64,000 nt of DNA from Gordius sp. MW1 (GCA_964036665.1 OZ038533.1:2218001-2282000); one strand, 5' to 3'. Shown: positions 12,628 to 25,734, counted from the first letter of the stretch. Translations and numbers: made by a program. The notes: a model not told the origin generated them from the letters alone.

Positions 12628-13206
12628 TGTTAAGTTACGAGGGGCTCCAATAGTATTATAATTCCAATCAACTTCAATATTATTATTAACTCCAATCAAC
12701 TTCGATTTATTAAACTTCCAAAATTCATTTTCTGAATAATAACGGACTAACACTTCTATAAGAATTTTTAAATTTGAGAATAATAATAATATATGCGTGC
12801 GAACACCGCTTTATAAAGCTACGATAATAATGATGGATGATAGTGCACAACCGCGGTGAAAAAACAATAATGATAAATACACAGTTATGGAGATCATGGG
12901 TGAGGGGCGTAAATAAAGATGGCGCTAATTAAAGATGACGCACCAGTAAACATAAACAACGACGATAACAATCAACTAACAAATAACGAAATCAACAATC
13001 ATCGTGATTCTGCGTGGCCTTGAACAGATTCATAAAATCCAAGGGTAATCTTATAGCAGAAAATAATTTACGATACGGTTATAAAAAGGTAATAAAACTA
13101 CACATTCGAACTTAGATAATTTTATGATAAAGCATGACATTTAAATTGGGCTTTAAAATTTGGTCTATGCCACAAGCGCGGGGGGGGGGGGAATAGATAT
13201 ACCACA
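12628..13206 (-). repeat. 5' LTR of Gypsy copy A
   Basis: 579 bp, nearly identical to 7656-8236. A few substitutions separate the pair, so insertion is recent but older than that of copy B. Confidence 0.95.
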
Positions 13207-13479
13207 ATCTGTTACAACTAAATAATTAAAAACCGTAGAACATTAAAAATTTTATAATATATAAAAGACGCGTTCTCGGTTCAAGGTTTACGTATCTAAA
13301 CGTTTGACGTGAAAATATTGTTATAATAATCAAAGCGCGCATCAAGAGACTACTCATTATACGTACACACGTACCGAAAAAAAGATGCCCGTTTTACCGC
13401 CATCTTGAACATTATAAAAAACGCATCTGGTAAGTTCGGTAATTTATAAAATTGTTATATATATCTTATTCTTTCAGCT

Positions 13480-14165
13480 AAAAGAACTACAATGATTTCT
13501 TTAGCCATCCCACTTCAAGATATTACAAATAATTTCTCCATATGTTGGCTTGTATTTCTGAAAAGTCTAAACCCAGAACACAACACATCATGCATTAGAA
13601 ACAACTGAAATCACTGCTGTTCAAGTAACCTTAACAATTTTATATTAGAAATGGTATTTTTTACCCCACATTTAAATTCTCTAAGTCTAAATTGCTATAT
13701 ATATTTAGCCTAAAAAATTTTTTTCTCTTTAGTTTTTGATTATTTACACTCTGTACTTTGCTGTGCACATTTCACCACCAACTCATTTTATCCTACTGTA
13801 AATAAATACAAGCAGCTTAGAGAAAGTGCAATACCTAATATTTTTGATTTACCAGATCATCTCCAAAAGGTAATTGATTTAAGTTACACATTTAATCACT
13901 ATAATATAGAAAAAATCACCAGCTAAAAGAACTACAATGAATTCTTTAGCCAGCCCACTTCAAGATGTTACAAATAATTTCTCTATAGTTGGCTTATATT
14001 TCTGAAAAGTCTAAACCCAAGAACACAACACATCATGCATTAGAAACAACTGAAATCACTGTTGTTCAAGTAACCTTAACAATTTTATATTAGAAATATT
14101 TATTCTAACCTGTTATATATTTAATCATTCCAAACTAAGAGCATTTCTATGGTAGTTTTTACCCC
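13480..14165. repeat. Duplicated block inside the Helitron
   Basis: The segment from CAGCTAAAAGAACTACAATG at 13479 through the ATATTAGAAAT block recurs from 13920, about 440 bp further on, with few changes. The unit looks like Helitron leader or intron sequence ahead of the protein fragment. I see no gene in 13212-14380. Confidence 0.6.
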
Positions 14166-14382
14166 ACATTTAAATTTGTTATATCTTTTTAACCATATTT
14201 TATTAAAACTTCAAACTTTAAACTTATCTTTGTAAAATACTATTGAATGTTTTTAATACATAGGGAATTTAATAATTTTTTAGCCTACAAAGTTTCATTT
14301 AATAAAAACAAGTTTTACTTTAAAAAAAAAATTCGACCTATTTATGTATTTTTAATTTTCTTAGTATATCGACTTTAGATTC

Positions 14383-14775
14383 ATGCGCCCCAAGAAAACA
14401 TCTATTGGACGTAGTACACGAAATGCGGATCGATTGCGCCGATTGCGTGCTCTTGAGCTTGAAAGTGAACTACAACAGTCAGCAACTCTGCCTCAGCCAC
14501 CTTCGTGCTCAGGCAACCGCCTAGCATTTTCTTACCCATCTAATATTGAAGGCTTACGTCGCCATGTTCTCATTGGTACTATGTCTATTGTGTGTCCTCA
14601 TTGCAATGCCTTGAAATTTGCTGGAGAAACGACTGGAATGTGTTGCGCAGCCGGAGAAGTTAAACTGCCTCACCTTGCAGAGCCGCCTGAGCCATTACAA
14701 ACATTGCTGGCTGGTTATACAACTGATTCTAAACATTTTCTATCTAACATCAGGAAATACAACTACCTACAACTC
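14383..14775 (+). pseudogene. Helitron protein fragment (N-terminal zinc-finger part)
   Basis: A frame of about 130 residues. It has CPHCNALKF and GMCCAAGEVKLP, then PPEPLQTLL and SKHFLSNIRKYN. This is the conserved segment that precedes the Rep domain in animal Helitron helicases. Similarity stops right after NIRKYN and the frame ends at 14784, so Rep and helicase are missing here. The RLE-type element follows on the opposite strand within 400 bases and may have replaced or separated the rest. The fragment supports the Helitron boundaries called at 7329 and 19085. Confidence 0.8.
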
Positions 14776-15117
14776 TCTTTATAACGCCTCACTACTTTTC
14801 TGCATGCATAATTAAAGTTAGTATCATTTCTATTTATCCACTCATATCTTTTAATTACCATTAAAGCCAATTAATTTTACTAGCGTATTCACCTTTTAAA
14901 TTCTATAATTTTATATTTATTTTAGCATTACTCCCCTTTTTATTATGCCAGAGTATTACAACCAAATTTGACGAGACATTCACAAGAAGCTCTAATACTG
15001 TACGTGTATTACCTTATTCTTCATAAGACCTATAATTGATTTAAAAAATCCGCTGACAGTAATATAATATAAATACATGAAATATAAAAGGCAAAATGCG
15101 CCGAATAAAATAATACA

Positions 15118-18026
15118 CTATTCGGATATATCATCATTGAGGGGATCTTCCAAAATTGGCCAAGAATCCGCGAACGATTTAAAGTTGTACTTGGCTATAA
15201 GAATACCAAGTCTTTGTTTTAGTAAAAAGGGTACCGAATGTTTAGACGGGGGAGAACGTCTTCCAACCTCTTTAAAAAAAGCTAAGACCTGTTTGCCAAA
15301 GGTGCCTGAACACGAAGCAACCAATGGAATAAAAATATTTGAGGATAATAGGGCTTTGTATTTATTGGTTTTCCGCCCCTCTGCAACAGCTAAAGAATCA
15401 TTGTTGCAGTTAGAGGGGGCAAATAGGTCAATACATGTGAAGTCCCATTTAAGGTGAAGACCATTGCTCCATGGGACTAAAGAAGATCCATCAGGACGCA
15501 TACGTCCCTCCAAGGCGGGGTTCGATGGCTCCAAGATGGATGGAATCTTTGCTCTCTTCAGGGCACTTTGAATTAAGGCGTTGGCCTTATTGTGTCTAGC
15601 ATATTTGAATTTGTTTGCCAGGCAGTGTAAGGGATGCCTGGCTTGTTCGTCTACGAGTATGCTGCAATTTCGGCAAGTAAATGGCTTCGAAAATTTCACC
15701 CCTAGCCGGAGTGCTATGGAGTACGAAAGCTCCGAGTCCTCCAGCATCATCCCGGTGAGACAGCTTGGGTAGGCCTCTAGCCATTCGTGACCTGAGCCAT
15801 CAAACAAAAACGACCTTAAATTAGAACACTGACTTGCATCGCTACTCGAAATTAGATAATCAACGGAGTGCAACACAAGTCCGGCATTCCAATCTCTTTG
15901 TCGTGAGGTTTGTGGCAAAGGTGTTTCGGGATTGGTGTTGTTTTCCCAAGTAGCTAAAGCAATGGGTAGAAGCGGGTCTTCTTTAACCGGATACAACTTA
16001 AAAATGGTATCTTGTACGGATTTATAAGATGAAATAAAGGAGACTAGAGATATTGAGGCCGGTGAGCGAATCCCTAAACCACCCGATTTGGTTGGTAGGG
16101 AAGCTTGTAACCAGCTATGAGTATTGAATTTAATATTTAAAATAGATTGTAAAATAGATTTAATATTTTGTTCGAAGAGTTAAAATTTCCGAGTGTAAAA
16201 ACACTTGAAGAGCGAAAACAGTGCTGAATCTTTGAAATATTAAAATAGTTTTTTATTATGTAAAAAGCGTGGTGTGAAGGCAGACACTTTAAGAGATCTA
16301 ATTTTGACTTTAAAATAGAGAGATTTTTCTTCAAATAAGTAGCGAATCCAACTCTACCGCCTATGGGCGATCCAAGGTGGCACATAGCGTCTTTCTTGAT
16401 TGCTAAAAAAGGGGTAACGTGGGGATATAATGTGTAGTCAGGGGGTTGAAAGATCTCACATTTGGTCTCATTTAGTCTAAGTTTTAAAATTGGTTCGAAT
16501 TCTTTTATAATTTTGATAGCTTTAAAAACTTCGCGAGGATGGCCACAAAGGGTGGCATCGTCCAAGTACCATATATTTAATGATAGGTCGCATTCGTGCG
16601 ATATTTTTTCTACTAAACTTTGAATACCTAAGCAAAATAATGGCGGACCCAATGGGTCACCCTGTTGGATACCTTCAGTTGATTTAACTGTAAAATCCCC
16701 AAATCTTAAAAAGGATGTTGAGCCATAACTTAATAGGATGTAGTTATGGAACTCTGGAAAATCCTCGAGAAAATTTTTAATAAGGACGTCTCTACGAATG
16801 CAATTGAAAGCGTTAGCAAAGTCTAATTTGACCATGCAATGGTCCGATGGTATGAATTCGAGGGCTAGCCTAGCGGCATGACTAGCAGCTTCGCAGCCTC
16901 CCTTTATTCCAAAACCTAATTGGTGTGGACTTAGGTTGACGGAAAGAATCGGTTTAATTTTATTGCATATTATTTTCGAAATAATCCTCCTAAATACTCC
17001 GCCAATAGCGATAGGTCTTAGGGAATTATCTGGCTTCTTAATCGCTATCAATTTGGCGCCAAACAGAATAGGTATTATTTCATAAGGTATGTTCCCATTA
17101 ACAATAAGGTTGCATAAAGATGTTATGGCCTTTAAGAGGCATGTTGAGTTAAGGTTATTTATTTTAAGTAAATCTTGGAGATATATAGGGCGGATTCCGT
17201 CTAGGCCAGCTGCAGAATCTAGGGGAAATGAGTTAATGGCTTCGGCGACCTCAGCGGAATCTAAGGATATGTTGGATTTAGAGTGGGGATATTTATCTGA
17301 GGATGAAGAAGGAGGATGTTTTAGTATAAGCTGGTTGTAAGTTTCCTGTGTGCTTGGGGCGATTGTATCGTTGCCATAAAACACCCTCAGAGCTCCTTTT
17401 GGATTAAAGTGGTTAATTTTGTTAGATACTAGCTTTGCAGTATGTTTCAGTGATGATGCAAAAGCAGGTTTTGGATGGGAAGAACATAAGGGTTTATTGA
17501 TATCAAAAGTAACGATGGAGTCTTTTATCTGTTTAGATAGGTTTAAGTCTTCGGGAGGCCTGATAAAGAGAGTGTGGTATGAGAATTTAAGGATTTTGTC
17601 CCAATTAGCAAGGTTCATAGGATCATTAGTTATGGAGGTTATCAAATTTATAATAAGTTGTTGAACAGCCTGTCTTGCCCCTCTAGGAATTCTAGATAAC
17701 GTGTTAGGGAAGGAGAGAGTAAGGAAGGAATTACTCCATGAAAAATCTGGAGGTAAAACATTGGTTGGCAGGCTGTAATCATTAAAATCAAGGACATGGC
17801 TCTCTTCAACTTCTGCTTGATCATCCTCTACATTTGCTATTAAAGGAGATGTTTGTTCTCCAATATCACCTATAATCGTTATAGGGGGGATTGCACTTAC
17901 TGGTGGTGCTTTTTGACCAGAATATTTACATCTTGCTGACATAGGGCCATGTAAAAAGAAGAAGAAATTTTTATTTATTCCAATGATTCTCTTGCAGGAG
18001 GGGCAAAGTGCTTTAAGGTTAACCAT
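15118..18026 (-). mobile_element. RLE-type reverse transcriptase element, one frameshift
   Basis: The frame starts at ATG 18026 with a C-x2-C zinc-finger-like cluster (CPSCKR, later H and C). A reverse transcriptase follows with KLDFANAF, GIQQGDPLGPP and YLDD (near 16570). The frame closes at 16137, but an overlapping frame from about 16185 continues to 15118, and conserved text such as SWLQASLPTKSGGLGIRS runs through the join, so one indel near 16170 separates them. The C-terminal part has C-x2-C, HPLHC, RHNKAN, then RPDGSSLVPW and LKWDFTC. This is the layout of the restriction-like endonuclease of R2-type non-LTR elements. The clade is not certain and the element's ends were not resolved. 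It lies antisense inside the Helitron. Confidence 0.8.
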
Positions 18027-19054
18027 GAAAATATTTTAAAGCATAAGCTGCTTGGTGCAGACTCTTTTATGTGTACATCTTGTAATGGTTATGTAATGCT
18101 TTGGCATCAGATTGAATGAGTTGTATATGGAACTGCTTTATAACTCAAATATTATACAACCTGTACACTATTGTTAAGAATTCAACATTGATATTTTATT
18201 TTTATTCACAAAAGTTCACAATTATTTAAGGAATTAACATGCAATATGTCCACAAAAAGTAAATTAGTTTTAAAACACTATCCTTATAGTATAATAAATC
18301 TAAGGTTTATATGCCTATAGTGTCCAAGAGGGTTAGAAGAATCATTATAATAGCAAGTTATTGAGGTGTTTGTAAGCAGATTTTCATGTTAAAACGAATT
18401 CAAGGTGATGATTAATACTTACTTGAGATTTGAGGAACATCAATGTTGAATATTTTAATTCGGATATACCATAAAAAAAAACCTAGCAAGAATGTTGTTG
18501 CAATCGTTCAATAAATTGAAAGAATATTGTTCATGGTAAATTTAATTGGCTTATGCGAAATACCCAGTCATAGATATATATATAGAGCAAGGAATATAAG
18601 TGGGATAACTTCAGGCTATAACGCGGTTATATATGTCTAGATACGAATATTTATTATATAAGATAAATGTAATGTAAACCTTTTGATCTTTATTTCTATT
18701 TCGTTTATCACGCGCTTTTTAAAGTATCCATTGTTAAGCCAAGGTTGACCCTTTATCCATCACCTTTCCCTTGCAGGTTTTATTTTACTATTTACATCAT
18801 TTTTTACATTATACTTTCAGCCAAAATCTTCATACAGCTCTTTAATACCCATACATTATTATAAGCTTTTTATATTTTAATGCTTATATACTCTTATGAA
18901 TTATTATTAATAAATATTTTATATCGCTCTTAAATGAATATTATGGATATGCATTAGCATTCGGACCTTTGACATTATAAATTATTTCATATATGACCCC
19001 ATTTTAGGTTAGTCTTATTAATAGATTATACTTATTTAACCACTTACGGACTGA
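18027..19054. other. No gene seen: AT-rich Helitron 3' region
   Basis: AT-rich DNA between the RLE element start and the Helitron hairpin. It may include the 5' leader of the RLE element and Helitron 3' sequence. No conserved frame was found. Confidence 0.6.
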
Positions 19055-19072
19055 GCCAAAGCAACGCTTGGC
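19055..19072 (+). other. Helitron 3' hairpin
   Basis: GCCAAAGC, loop AAC, GCTTGGC forms a seven-pair stem with one bulged A. The spacer CGGGTACAG and the terminal CTAG follow. Placement and form match the termination hairpin of Helitrons. Confidence 0.75.
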
Positions 19073-19393
19073 CGGGTACAGCTAGTTATATATATAATAC
19101 TTACAAATAATTCTTGAGATAATTAGTATCGATTCATGAATGAAAAATGCCAGAAACATAAAAATATTGAAATTACAATCGTATGGTTCTCATTACATTG
19201 TCATGGTAGAGAAAACTGAGATATTCAATTCACAATATATTTTTGAATTAAAAACCCGAACCCGAACCCTTTTTTGTATTAATCGGGTTCGGGTTTGAGG
19301 GTATTTTTAAAAATGGGTTCGGATTTGGGTTCGGGTTCTGTAAAACATCGGGTTTTACCCGGTTCGGGTTCACGGGTTCGGGACAAATCCCTC

Positions 19394-19675
19394 GTCCTAA
19401 CGTTAAAACATTATAAATGATGCTGATTGTTTCGTACACTTACTTGATAAACAATTTTTAAAAATATTTTAAATAATTGGGAAACCCTTAAAGCTCTAGC
19501 TATTAAATAATACTTTTTCATTATGAAATCTTCCAACCTCCAGGAAAAATTAAATACTTTTATATACCATGTATATTTGATCATATTTCGCTAAATCCAC
19601 TATTAATTCGATCACGCATATTTACATTGATTCACATACGTTAAATACCATAAAAATAGGTAAACGTCGACTAAG
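19394..19675. repeat. Large duplicated unit, second copy, resumed part
   Basis: After the 12-kb insertion the sequence picks up again with the same bases seen at 4699-4970 of the first copy: CCTAACGTTAA, then the AATTGGGAAACCC block, ending near GTAAACGTCGA. Similarity stops at about 19675, shortly before the last exon of EDEM2. Confidence 0.85.
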
Positions 19676-19911
19676 ATTATGAGGAATGCAAGTGTTTCGC
19701 GTAAGGTCAACAAAAAATGGCACCTAATAAAACGACAATTTCGTGCTAAAAGATTGGCGCATTTCAAAATCATCATGAAAAAAAACGGATAAAATAAACG
19801 TAATTAAAGGGCGCGACGTTTGGAAGATATTTTTGCATTCGGTTGTGTGTGGGTGTGTGTGTTTTAAAAATGTCGAAACTAGTAAAAAGTAAATATCGAT
19901 TGTAGAAACTG

Positions 19912-22900
19912 TCAACCGTTTGCACATTTTAAGATGGCGGGTGATGGATCGAACCCATCTCTACTCCTTCGTATAGAAGCATCTCCAGGTCCGGAAGGAA
20001 GATCGGGGGAAGAAGAGTTATCGGAGTCCTGGCTATTTAGAAACCAGAGCGGGTGAATTTGAACTGGACAACATAGTCTTTGGCAATTAAAATAACACAT
20101 TAACAAAGAGGTTTGTTGAGCTTTATCGAGCCAAGAGAAAGGTCCGAAAACGAGATTGAAGTACTCCCGAGCCGTCTCGAGTTCGCATAAATCTTTAATA
20201 AAGAGATTTCGAGGTTGATCACTATGTAAAACGTTGATTTCTGGTTCGGGGTAGGAAGAAGTGAATGTGGAAGGGACCTTGATTGCCTTTATAGTTTCGT
20301 AATTACCGGTCATTATATCAAGCAGGTCGTCCAATTCAAAATCTTTTTCGGGTTTTGTCAACTCCATTACATGACTAAAATCCGATGTGTTGAGCAGCGA
20401 GTTTAAGGTGTCATTCAGATCGACCTAAATAATACAAAATATAATCGTAAAAACTATGGAGTCAAATATGAAAATAAGCATTCTTAAATTGGATTATTTT
20501 ATTACTATTAACTATTAAACGAAGCATGCGCATAACTCAAGATATAGAGACATGTCGCTTAGATAAATATGGAACTTTGGAGCTAAAAGAGTAATTTATA
20601 TCTTTTAAATTTAAACCCCTAAATAAACTGGAATAATTACATTCACCAATTTTACAAAATTATACCATTTTAAACACCGAAAATCTACTGGAAAACATGT
20701 TAAAACACAAAAAAAAAACGTCAAAAACCATAATGGACAAATTATCTTTATCCTTTCGTTAAACAACTATAAAAAATTTTAAAGGCATATACTCTATAAA
20801 ATAGATATTTGTATTGTCAGGATATTCATATTTTATTGTGGTCAAATATCATATAAAAGCTATTTAATGTAGAAAGTAAATCCATTTTATTGTTGCTAAA
20901 ACGAAATTTAGGGCCAAGATTAAGCAAATTAGTTTGAGTTTGATCAAAGTTGACATTAGATAAACTTACAAATGATGGTTTATTAATGTTTGTTATAGGT
21001 TTCTGGGTAAAAGTATCTAGAGGCTACGGGAAGGGCTTTCTGTTTAACTAACTCGTCTAATTTATTTAACATCTTTTGCGCTGGATCAAACATCTTATTG
21101 TAGATTAAAATGCTAGAATTCAATATATAATATACACTATAATCTCATCACACCCAAATAGCCTATATAAAAAATTTATTAAAAAAAATTTACAATAAAA
21201 CAAATGTTATAAAACGTAAAAATTAACCTCAAAATGATGGTTAGGAGCGTCGTTTTTGAAAGCGTTGTACTCAGCGCAGCACTCGGTGCTTGATATGTGA
21301 AGGGGATGGGCTTCGGTATTAAATATGTAGCCACCGGAGCTCAGGGAGCATTGGAGAGGAAGTGTAGAAGTAAGATTGGGGAGCGCATAATTTTCCTGGC
21401 TCACAATTATACTCCGAGAGTATTTGGCGTTTAAGGGGTGCTCGGGGTCGAACAAGAGGTAAAGGTATTTCAGCGTTTCCGCCAAGAAAAAAGATTCCAT
21501 CCTATCTTCTTTGCGAAATGTCGATACGTCACCTATCTAAAATAGAGGCACATCTGAAAGAGACACTTATAGCAGGCTTAACTTTATAATGGGTACGGTA
21601 AATTAGCAAGAGGAACCCAGAGTTCGAGTCAAAAATTTGATAAAAAATTGGGGTCGGTTTGGGTTGGAATTTGGCTTGACGCTGAGCGATGAATTAAACA
21701 TAACGACCTCATCATATTGAAATTCTCAATCAGTATCACGTATTACATTTTTGCCCTAGGTATCGCATTACGATATTTGTTATGAAAATTCTAATATGAA
21801 AAAAAGTAACAAGTCGAGAGCTCCTTAAACAATAACAATAATGTAACCAGGTAAGTACATTATTTTAAATCTAAATAATGTAATTTTCTTTACATACTTA
21901 GTCGCTAAACATGAATTTTAGTAATCTTCTAATTAAACAACCTATAATTCTCTCATTTTATATATTTTTATTTGTACAATAAATATAACCCTGCAGGGGC
22001 CGTCCAAAGCCCGGCGGCTCAGGCCAACAATTAAATTTAATCGGGCCTCGGGTCGGGTCTGATGGGTTAACCCGACCCGAGGCAAAATCTAGCTAATTTT
22101 TTTTAAATATTTTTACTTAAATGAAAGGTACGGGTGGGTATTCTGAATAAACTTTTTTATAAATTTACTTTTCAAATATACCGAACCGGGCTCGGGTCGG
22201 GCCTGATTTAAAAAAAATCGGGCTCGGGGAATATAAAAAGTGTGGGGCCTGGCCGAAGAAATTCCATTTTGCAAGGCTCTAACAAAATATCATTCCAAAA
22301 TAATATTAAAACCTCCGGTTTTACTCAAATATACAAGCCCGGACAATAGAAAAAAAAATAATTCTATAGCTCTTCCCACAATAGGTGAAGGGTAATTTTT
22401 TAACTTATTTTTATTGCTCGGGTATAGGTAATAGTAATAAGCAGCGGCAAAAAACATGGAATCTCATATATTTTTCTCTCAAAAATTTCCTAAAGTTATA
22501 AAAACATCGCAAAACATCTTAGATAAGGCAAAAAGTTGGACAAGACAAGACACACAAGAGGGACATTTACCACAGCAAATCCACAATCGACCCGGCAGAG
22601 CCTGTCAATAGCTTCCACTACCTCGAACCCGACTTGAAGATAATATTCATCACCAGTGGCTTGGTACAAGTAGTAAGCGCTCTCCACAAACTCTTGACAT
22701 AACATTCAGACAAATTCGAAATAATTAATTTACATTATATATTAAAGCATGATCTCTACAAACATTTTTTATTTTGCAAATTTCTTATATTTCAAAAATA
22801 GCGTATTAATGACTGTAATTAAACATATATAATAACTATAATAAATCAAATGAAAAACGAATATTACGGCAACTCAGATATAAAAGTCCTAATATTTTTT

Positions 22901-24902
22901 GAAAAAATATAAAATTCTAGTTTTAACCAAGTTAGAGATAATTTTAATATTTAGAGACCAGCCTTGAAATTTACGTTTTCAAGCCCCAATAAACATAAAA
23001 AACAATACAAGTAGATGTTAAATGATTAGAGTTAAATAAAAATTTACTTTTAAAATAAAAATTTACTTTTAAATTATTATTATTTAAAAATCAGAGACAA
23101 AGTTAAGTTTTTAACGAAAAATAAATACCAGGTCTTAAGGGATATGCAGCCCGAGAGGATTCAAAAGATCCGTGAAAAACGTTGAAAAATTCGGGCATCA
23201 ATCCATACTTCTTCCATACCTTGTGATATTTACCAAACGATATTTTTGCTTCTTCTAATCGCCCAATTAACACCTAAAATTTTATAAAATTTATTTAAGA
23301 AAACTAAATTCCATTTAATTAAAAGTCATCATACAAATATTTTCCATTTTAAATACAAAATGTAACAAATTTTATTAAATGTTTGAAATGTAAAGAAATT
23401 ACAGCTTTATAGAAGAATTTTCAATTTTAAATACAAAATGTAACAAATTTTATTAAATGTTTGAAATTTAAAGAAATTACGTGCTTTATACCAATAAGCC
23501 AGGCCAAAAAGCTTCTAAGGACTGGAACAGGGGCCAAACCACACCACCCGTTTCCATACTAACCCAAAACTTCCATCCATTGAAGTCCATGTATTTATCT
23601 ATTGCCTTCTTGTATTCTAATCGTTTGGAAAATTATTAACCATCCAGAAATTACCAAAATACATAAATTAGTGCTGCTGAGTAAAATTATAATCTGTTTT
23701 TTAAATAAATTTATCAATATTTTGCTTTAATTTTAGACATTAAGTACCATTGAACATCTCCATCAGGTAAGGATCTCGAGAAAATATGGCACCCTTCACG
23801 AGATACTCAAAGTATGAATCTACCCCTGCACCTATACCAGCTTCTTTTGCAACCCATCGACCAGTCTGGACATTTATGTGATTTCCAACCTTTTGATAAG
23901 ATTAATAAAACAATTTAATACAAGCAGAAACAAACTTTTAATAGATTATCCATTTTTAATACTGTTTCTTAAAAAATTAACAATTTTAAGATGTAATCAC
24001 AAATTATGTTTTATAACGTATACTAAGTCAATGGATGATCTGTGATTATACATGGCATCTAGAGCTTTAAGAGCTGTCATTTTGTATATTGGGTCACCAG
24101 TCAGGGCTGATAAACACAGAAATTCCAAGTAAAATGTTGTGGCTGATGCTGTACAAGTAACTTCAGTTTCTCCATTTGGTACCCCATATCTCAAATTAAC
24201 GGTACCATAAGGCATTCCAGTTTTAGTTTGAAAAGCTGAATTATAAATGCTTAAAGTTAGAATCAATTCAAACAAAAATATTTTAATTATATAAATTACC
24301 AGGTAAAAGTCTATCAGCTACATCTTTTGCAAGATTCAGTAAAGGTCCATTACAAGGATAACCATTTTGCCTACCCCAATTGGTGTCTCCACTCATAAAG
24401 TGAGCACCTAGAAGTCCTCCAACAACTTAAAATGATATTTTAGGTTAATAAAATGATGTATACTTCTTATATTTGTTTCAAAAACAGAGACATTAACATC
24501 CATATCAAAATTAATTGTTTTAGTTATTATGTTTACAACTCTTTCAAACTCCGTTTCATTCTTTAAAACCAGTAAAGTATCAAGGGAATCTATCAATGTT
24601 AAGGAAAAACTTTAAATTTATACAGAACAATAGAAAAATTAATATTACTTCCCCCATGTCTTCATTCCTGAACAGGATATTGGTTTCAACTCATCTAATG
24701 GATATGCATACTGCATATAGCTGTCATAGGCATGTATAAACATCTCTTTGACCTTATTCCTTAAAATATAAAAGATTATAATTAAGAAAAACTAAAAAAT
24801 TAAATAAATTTAATCAAAGGCCATATACTTGTAGTGGTCTATATCATTGTTAGCCTCACATAATGCAGCAATTCCAAATAAAATAATAAACCATATTTTC
24901 AT
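19912..24902 (-). CDS. EDEM2: EDEM2-like ER degradation-enhancing alpha-mannosidase
   Basis: GH47-family protein that trims or recognises mannose on misfolded glycoproteins in the ER lumen for ERAD. Coding exons by hand: 24829-24902, 24649-24759, 24464-24609, 24300-24425, 24024-24235, 23748-23889, 23492-23616, 23129-23273, 22571-22692, 21228-21536, 19912-20424. Phases agree and give 674 codons. The start is ATG 24902, followed by a hydrophobic signal peptide ([17 protein letters not shown]). The four GH47 active-site landmarks are present: FETNIR (about 108), DSYFEY (247), RPE formed across an exon join (361) and NTEAHP (475). The roughly 200-residue tail is acidic and Ser/Pro-rich with no KDEL. 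The match is closer to EDEM2 than to EDEM1 or EDEM3, without a formal search. Confidence 0.9.
21994..22280. mobile_element. Probable small hAT-like element in EDEM2 intron 9
   Basis: Begins CAGGGGCCGTCCAAAGCCCGG and ends GCAAGGCTCT, with internal GGGCTCGGGTCGGGCCTG blocks like the other hAT-type insertions here. A target duplication was not resolved, so the ends are approximate. Confidence 0.45.
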
Positions 24903-25619
24903 ACCACCTCAAAAATTTAAACTGACGTCGAACCATGTGTAATATTGTCGCATTTCAAATCCACTAAGGAAACTTGTAAACATATAAACACAAAAATTTG
25001 ATTCGTAGAGTTCGGAACCTATTGAACAAATTTGTACCATACTACTAAAAAAATTATTTATACGATAAAATTACATTATATATGCCCTTTCTTGAGCCAC
25101 GTCCTGTATCCCCTTCTGCAAATAAACTATAGAAGGTTTTTTAATATACAAAAAAATTTTTAATTAATATGGGCCCTAAGAGTCTATGGCATTTTAAATA
25201 ATTCACATATCAAAAAACGGCAAAGCTTTGTATGAGAGCACAACTATTTTGAATCTAATCCCAAGGCAATATAAATTCTTCGGTTACCCGTACGGGCCTT
25301 TTTTATTTTTGGCTAAGTAGGACATCCTATTATCTTAACTTCAAAACTAGCGTTAAGAAATTTAATCGCTTATAAAGAGCAAAGTTATTTTTCAAATTTT
25401 TGGTTAAAATATATTTTTAAGGTTAACTTTTATTCCGGAAAGAAATTTATTAATTTTTACCAATTACCCTAATAAGTTAAGCGTGCTCAATTCATAGCCT
25501 CGATTAGGGGATTGATTAGCCTTTATACTTTTATCAATTTTAGTATATACTTACAGCAATAAAATTTTTTTTTATTATAAAATAACATTGTGCTAATGAA
25601 ATATGTTTATATTTTATAT
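24903..25619. other. No gene seen: EDEM2 upstream region
   Basis: AT-rich DNA upstream of the EDEM2 start codon, with no frame of note and no clear promoter element. EDEM2 is transcribed leftward from about here. Confidence 0.6.
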
Positions 25620-25734
25620 AAAGCAAATAATAATGGGTCACACTGGCGTAGGGAGGGGGTGGTTTTCGGGTTAGAACCCCTCCCATGATTTTCAATTTAT
25701 ATAATTTTTATATTGTATATTTAATTGTAATGTG

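Larger units (their letters stand above)
7656..13206 (-). mobile_element. Gypsy LTR retrotransposon, copy A
   Basis: Full-length element of about 5.55 kb on the minus strand, with LTRs at 7656-8236 and 12628-13206. The 5-bp target duplication ATCTG lies at 7651-7655 and 13207-13211. The order on the minus strand is LTR, AT-rich leader, zinc-knuckle ORF, protease, reverse transcriptase, RNase H, integrase, GC-rich ORF, LTR. The pol order RT-RH-IN and the integrase tail place it in Ty3/Gypsy, probably near the Mag group. Several frameshifts and stops make this copy non-coding as a whole. It lies inside the Helitron. Confidence 0.95.
7329..19085 (+). mobile_element. Helitron, interrupted and decayed
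   Basis: Starts with TC (TCTATATATATAAC at 7329) and ends CAGCTAG at 19085 followed by T, with A before and T after, the A|T insertion pattern of Helitrons. A hairpin precedes the 3' end by about nine bases. The first 330 bases resemble insect Helitron leaders in style (CCAAATTTGG near 7407). A plus-strand piece of the Helitron protein lies at 14383-14775. The element is interrupted by Gypsy copy A and probably by the RLE-type element. No complete Rep or helicase domain remains in it. Confidence 0.7.
7242..19393. mobile_element. hAT-like non-autonomous element split by later insertions
   Basis: The left end begins CAGGGGTTTG at 7242. The right end, read on the minus strand from 19393, begins GAGGGATTTG. 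Identical 8-bp flanks GTCCTAAC lie at 7234-7241 and 19394-19401, as expected for hAT insertion, and the related first repeat copy shows the unfilled site at about 4698-4707. Without nested insertions only about 390 bp of hAT DNA remains (7242-7328 and 19086-19393), rich in GGGTTCGGGTTC-type repeats. No transposase is present, so it would have been mobilised in trans. Assignment to hAT rests on end bases and duplication length. Confidence 0.75.

Noticed and set aside
17089..17664. Plus-strand frames within the RLE element
   Set aside because: Shadows of the long minus-strand reverse transcriptase frame, which carries all the motifs.
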